Assembly: GCA_002433675.1 (NCBI GenBank)
Contig: DJIP01000181.1
Coordinates: 1 to 16,671 of the forward strand
DNA length: 16,671 nt
Direction: 5' to 3'
DNA from: Halomonas halophila
Lineage (GTDB): Bacteria; Pseudomonadota; Gammaproteobacteria; Pseudomonadales; Halomonadaceae
A program made the position numbers and the translations under genes. Each line of letters opens with the position of its first letter. Within the stretch, counting starts at the first letter, position 1. The notes beneath the pieces are model-generated. The model was not told where the DNA came from and did no database searches. It worked only from the letters and a program-made list of their open reading frames with translations. Of the stretch, positions 13,931 to 16,671 are shown piece after piece.

Positions 13931-15268
13931 TCATCTCGACGGCAGTTCGGGCTCGTCTTCGTGTTGGCCGGGCCACCAGGAAGGCCGCTCTTCACGCCAC
14001 TCTTCACGCCATTCCTCCTGGACCAGATGGCGTAGTACCCTCCCTCGATAGCGCAGCATCTGCCACTCTGCGCCCAGCCGGCTACGCACACGCTCCCAGC
14101 CGCCGTCATCGGCGTGGGTGAAGGGACCACCCCGGGCGATCGCCAGGCGGTAGACCCGCAGGCAGCGCTCGGCGCAGCGAGCCTCGTCGTAGGCCTGGGC
14201 CGTGCTCAGGGCGGCCTCGTGCAAAGACGGCCAATAGCGGGCGTCGGTACATTCGGCCAGGGCCAGGGCGAAGTCCTGCTCATCCTCGTGCGCCAGCAGA
14301 CGTCCATTCTCGCCATCACGCACGACTTCGCGGACGCCCGGGGCATCGAGGGCCACCACCGGCAGCCCCGCCGCCATCGCTTCGGCCACCACCATGCCCT
14401 GGGTCTCGCTGTGTGATGCAAAGGCAAAGACGTCCATGGCATGGTAGGCGTCGATCAGCGCCTGCCCGTGCAGACAGCCGGTAAAACAGACGCGCTCGCT
14501 CACCCCATGACGATCGGCGGCAGCTTCCACCGCTTCTCGGGCATCCCCATCCCCTACCACCAGCCACCTTGCCTCGACATCCTCGGCCAGCGCCTGACAC
14601 ACCGCGCCCGCCAGAAAAGCCAGGTTCTTTTCCCTGGCCAGCCGCCCGAGATGCCCGATCACCCGGGCATCGGCGGGGATCGCGAAGTGATCCCGCCAGC
14701 GATCGCGCTTGCCCGTCGCAAAGCGTGCGGTATCCACCCCGCTGGGCACCACCGTCATATCCGGGTTACCGGCGCGCTGGACCAGCAGTTGCTTGACGCT
14801 CTCGCTGGGGGCAATCACCTCATCGCACAGCCAGGTGTACTGGGTCGCCAGCGCCACCGCAAAGCGCTGCATCCGCGAGGAATCCCCCGGCACGTAGTGG
14901 GTGTAGTGCTCGTACAGCGTGTGGTGGGTGAACACCAGCGGCAGGCCATAGGTTTCCGCCGCACGTGCCGCGGTGTCGCCCAGCAGGAAGGGATGGTGGG
15001 AATGCACGATGTCCGGCTCGAAAGCCTCGATAGCGTCGAACAGTTGTCCGGGAATCGGAACCGGCAGCGAGAAGTCGCTTCCATTGAAGTGCTGCACCGC
15101 GACGACACGCACCACGTCCGACTCGTGTTGCGGCTGCCCTTCCAGCCGAGGCGCCACCACCAGTACACGATGCCCCGCCCGCTGCAACTGGTGCTTCAGG
15201 CGCTGCACGGACTCGCTGACACCACCGACGATCGGCGCATAGGTGTTGGTGAACATCAGCACATTCAC
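13931..15268 (-). CDS. GT4-family glycosyltransferase
   Basis: A 445-residue GT-B fold glycosyltransferase (group 1/GT4). The N-terminal domain starts with NVLMFTNTYAPIVGGVSESV, the typical GT4 beginning with the GGV loop, and has DIVHSHHPF and FTHHTLYEHYTHYV. The C-terminal domain has VIGHLGRLAREKN, WLVVGDGD and the nucleotide-sugar site Glu288-x7-Glu296 (SETQGMVVAEAMAAGLPVV). The last ~60 residues are charged and Trp-rich, including a short repeat EEWREEWREER, as in some glycolipid-forming enzymes bound to the membrane surface. It probably transfers a sugar to a lipid or polysaccharide; donor and acceptor are unknown. I prefer GTG 15268, because the family starts there and GGAG lies 12 bases upstream; an ATG at 15319 would add 17 unconserved residues. 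Confidence 0.88.
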   Translation of the reverse strand: MNVLMFTNTYAPIVGGVSESVQRLKHQLQRAGHRVLVVAPRLEGQPQHESDVVRVVAVQHFNGSDFSLPVPIPGQLFDAIEAFEPDIVHSHHPFLLGDTAARAAETYGLPLVFTHHTLYEHYTHYVPGDSSRMQRFAVALATQYTWLCDEVIAPSESVKQLLVQRAGNPDMTVVPSGVDTARFATGKRDRWRDHFAIPADARVIGHLGRLAREKNLAFLAGAVCQALAEDVEARWLVVGDGDAREAVEAAADRHGVSERVCFTGCLHGQALIDAYHAMDVFAFASHSETQGMVVAEAMAAGLPVVALDAPGVREVVRDGENGRLLAHEDEQDFALALAECTDARYWPSLHEAALSTAQAYDEARCAERCLRVYRLAIARGGPFTHADDGGWERVRSRLGAEWQMLRYRGRVLRHLVQEEWREEWREERPSWWPGQHEDEPELPSR

Positions 15269-15504
15269 GGTGGCAGCAGTCTCCTGAAACAGATCATGGG
15301 CCGCACCCCGGCAACGCAAATCCCGGGGTGCGATGCAGACGAAGGGCGGGCGGTGCCCTCCCTCTCAATTCTATGCTTTGACGAGCGCCTACGCCCGTAA
15401 ACAATAGCGCCCGTTCAGCGACCACGATCATACCGACTCGATCGGTTCAGCCCCAGCCCGCCTGGAACAAAGTGCCGAGGCCTGACCTCTTGCCGACAAA
15501 GTTG

Positions 15505-16383
15505 TCACGATGGCCCTGGCGCTACTTCGCCCGCCAGCCAGCGCCATAGCCGTTCGCTTTCGACGCTGCCCGGTTCGTTGTGCGGCCGACACAACCAGAA
15601 TCCTTCGCGAGAGGGCACCTCGATGTCGAACGGGATAACCAGACCCTGGGGATCTTCCAGCAGGCAGCGGTGCACCAGCGCCACCCCCGCCCCTTGCCTG
15701 GCCAGCGCCATCACCATGGACAGGTTGTCGCAGATCAGACTGTGACAGTGGCTCGACAGGTCCTTGCACCCAACATGCTCGAGCCAGGCTGGCCAGCCGA
15801 CCGCGAAGCCCGCCGCGTGGAGCAGGGTCTGCCCCGCCAGGGCATCCGGCGAGACGAGCCGCTCTGCCAGCGGCGGCGTACAGACCGGCAATAACGACGA
15901 CGCACCCAGGGAGATCGACTCCATGCCGCGCCACTCCCCCTGGCCGTAGCGCAGTTCGATATCGGCCCCTTCGGCACCGAAATCCGAGCTCCAGACGGCG
16001 CTGACGACACGCACCGTGACCTCGGGGTGAGCCAGGTGAAAGCGCGCCAGACGAGGCGCCAGCCATTGGCTTTGAAGCGCCGGTGTGGTGCGCAGCGTCA
16101 CCGAGCGATCCGGAGTTTCCCCGAAAACCTCCAGGGTGCCCTCATCGAGTCGTGCAAAGGCTTCCTGGACGCTCGGCAACCAGGCTTGGCCCGCCGGCGT
16201 CAGCGTCAGGCTACGTGGGTAGCGTACGAACAGCGGTTGCCCCAGGCGGTCCTCCAGCAGCCGAATACGTTGACTGATGGCGGCCTGGGTCACCGACAGT
16301 TCCTGGCCCGCCGCGGTAAAACTCAGGGTTCTTGCCGAGGCCTCGAAGGCCTGTAGCCAATGCAGAGGAGGAAGTCGGTGCAT
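15505..16383 (-). CDS. LysR-family transcriptional regulator, GcvA-like
   Basis: A 292-residue LysR-type regulator. The winged helix-turn-helix is at residues ~5-62: LPPLHWLQAFEASARTLSFT, then AAGQELSVTQAAISQRIRLLE and LGQPLFVR. This beginning is typical of the GcvA subgroup. The substrate-binding domain follows, with VTLRTTPALQSQWLAPRLARF near residue 92. ATG 16383 is chosen because LysR similarity starts there, with AGGA about 11 bases upstream; an in-frame ATG at 16542 would add 53 residues made partly of a 15-bp tandem repeat. The gene is divergent from the one starting at 16579, so it probably controls that gene from the 195-base shared region. The effector is unknown. Confidence 0.9.
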   Translation of the reverse strand: MHRLPPLHWLQAFEASARTLSFTAAGQELSVTQAAISQRIRLLEDRLGQPLFVRYPRSLTLTPAGQAWLPSVQEAFARLDEGTLEVFGETPDRSVTLRTTPALQSQWLAPRLARFHLAHPEVTVRVVSAVWSSDFGAEGADIELRYGQGEWRGMESISLGASSLLPVCTPPLAERLVSPDALAGQTLLHAAGFAVGWPAWLEHVGCKDLSSHCHSLICDNLSMVMALARQGAGVALVHRCLLEDPQGLVIPFDIEVPSREGFWLCRPHNEPGSVESERLWRWLAGEVAPGPS

Positions 16384-16395
16384 GTCGTTTCGCGT

Positions 16396-16440
16396 CCTGT
16401 GATTTCTGGCCCTGTGGTTTCTGGCCCTGTGGTTTCGCGA
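16396..16440. repeat. 15-bp tandem repeat in the lysR leader
   Basis: Three consecutive 15-base units start with CCTGTG[A/G]TTT at 16396, 16411 and 16426. Units 1 and 2 differ at one base, and unit 3 diverges in its last five bases. It lies just upstream of the LysR start in the divergent promoter region, so copy number could affect spacing or expression. Confidence 0.85.
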
Positions 16441-16578
16441 CCATGAAAAAGCCAGCCATAATCTTAGCTTGGCCTCAGGCGTCATATTAGTCGTTTGTCG
16501 CCATCGCCTCGAGCCCCCACCATCGACGTCAAACCTCGACATCTATTTCGTCAACACTCGTCACCCTGGAGCCCTTCC

Positions 16579-16671
16579 ATGAGCACCGCCTCGTTGACCT
16601 CGACCGCCGGCGTCGACCACATCGACATGCACGAACTGACCCCCTGGCCCCAGCACCTGACGCTGACCGAC
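16579..16671 (+). CDS. Start of an unidentified gene, divergent from the LysR gene (3' truncated by window edge)
   Basis: ATG 16579 is preceded by TGGAG 7-8 bases upstream and opens a frame of 31 codons to the window end. It reads MSTASLTSTAGVDHI, then DMHELTPWPQHLTLTD. The PWPQHL...L-x-D pattern recalls the start of GNAT domains in PatZ-like acetyltransferases, but 31 residues are too few to decide. Its position next to a divergent LysR regulator suggests it is the regulator's target. Confidence 0.7.
   Translation, partial: MSTASLTSTAGVDHIDMHELTPWPQHLTLTD

Overview
The window is GC-rich bacterial chromosome. The gene set (a GlcDEF glycolate dehydrogenase, a GNAT-nitrilase fusion, MtfA, a VTT membrane protein, a GcvA-type LysR regulator) and the protein style suggest a gammaproteobacterium, most likely a Halomonas relative. 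That assignment is an inference from protein character, not from a marker gene.

Layout. Positions 1-3432 hold the end of glcD, then glcE, glcF and a glcG-like gene. Two extra, diverged copies of the glcF 3' end sit between glcF and glcG. A strong terminator (3508-3540) closes this block. A DMT/EamA permease follows (3575-4471). Positions 4561-6106 form one probable transcription unit. It has a small secreted acidic protein with GVDS motifs, about 570 bases of non-coding hairpins, a second small GVDS-motif secreted protein, and a terminator. The middle part holds 18 consecutive hairpins, each with GGA in its loop, most of them arranged as three 184-bp repeats of five hairpins. This is the architecture of CsrA/RsmA-sequestering RNAs of the CsrB type, and it is the most interesting object in the window.

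Positions 6292-9397 are a tightly packed operon: GNAT-nitrilase fusion, MtfA-type metallopeptidase and VTT/TVP38 membrane protein. The last gene runs into an apparent 3.2-kb insertion (about 9365-12565). The insertion carries one AT-richer, convergent gene for a 717-residue protein with a degenerate VWA domain and two related beta-rich domains, plus about 0.9 kb with no recognisable gene. At its far edge lies a second, diverged copy of the VTT gene's 3' end with its own stop codon. Before the insertion, the VTT gene and the GAF-GGDEF diguanylate cyclase gene (12689-13777, minus) were probably convergent neighbours.

The right end has three minus-strand genes (diguanylate cyclase, GT4 glycosyltransferase, LysR regulator) and the first 31 codons of a gene divergent from the LysR gene.

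Two themes recur. First, two genes (glcF and the VTT gene) are followed by displaced alternative 3' ends that differ only by synonymous or Ile/Val changes, which points to recombination with related alleles rather than simple duplication. Second, a probable CsrA sponge shares a transcript with two secreted acidic proteins, and a diguanylate cyclase is also present, so signalling and lifestyle control are well represented.
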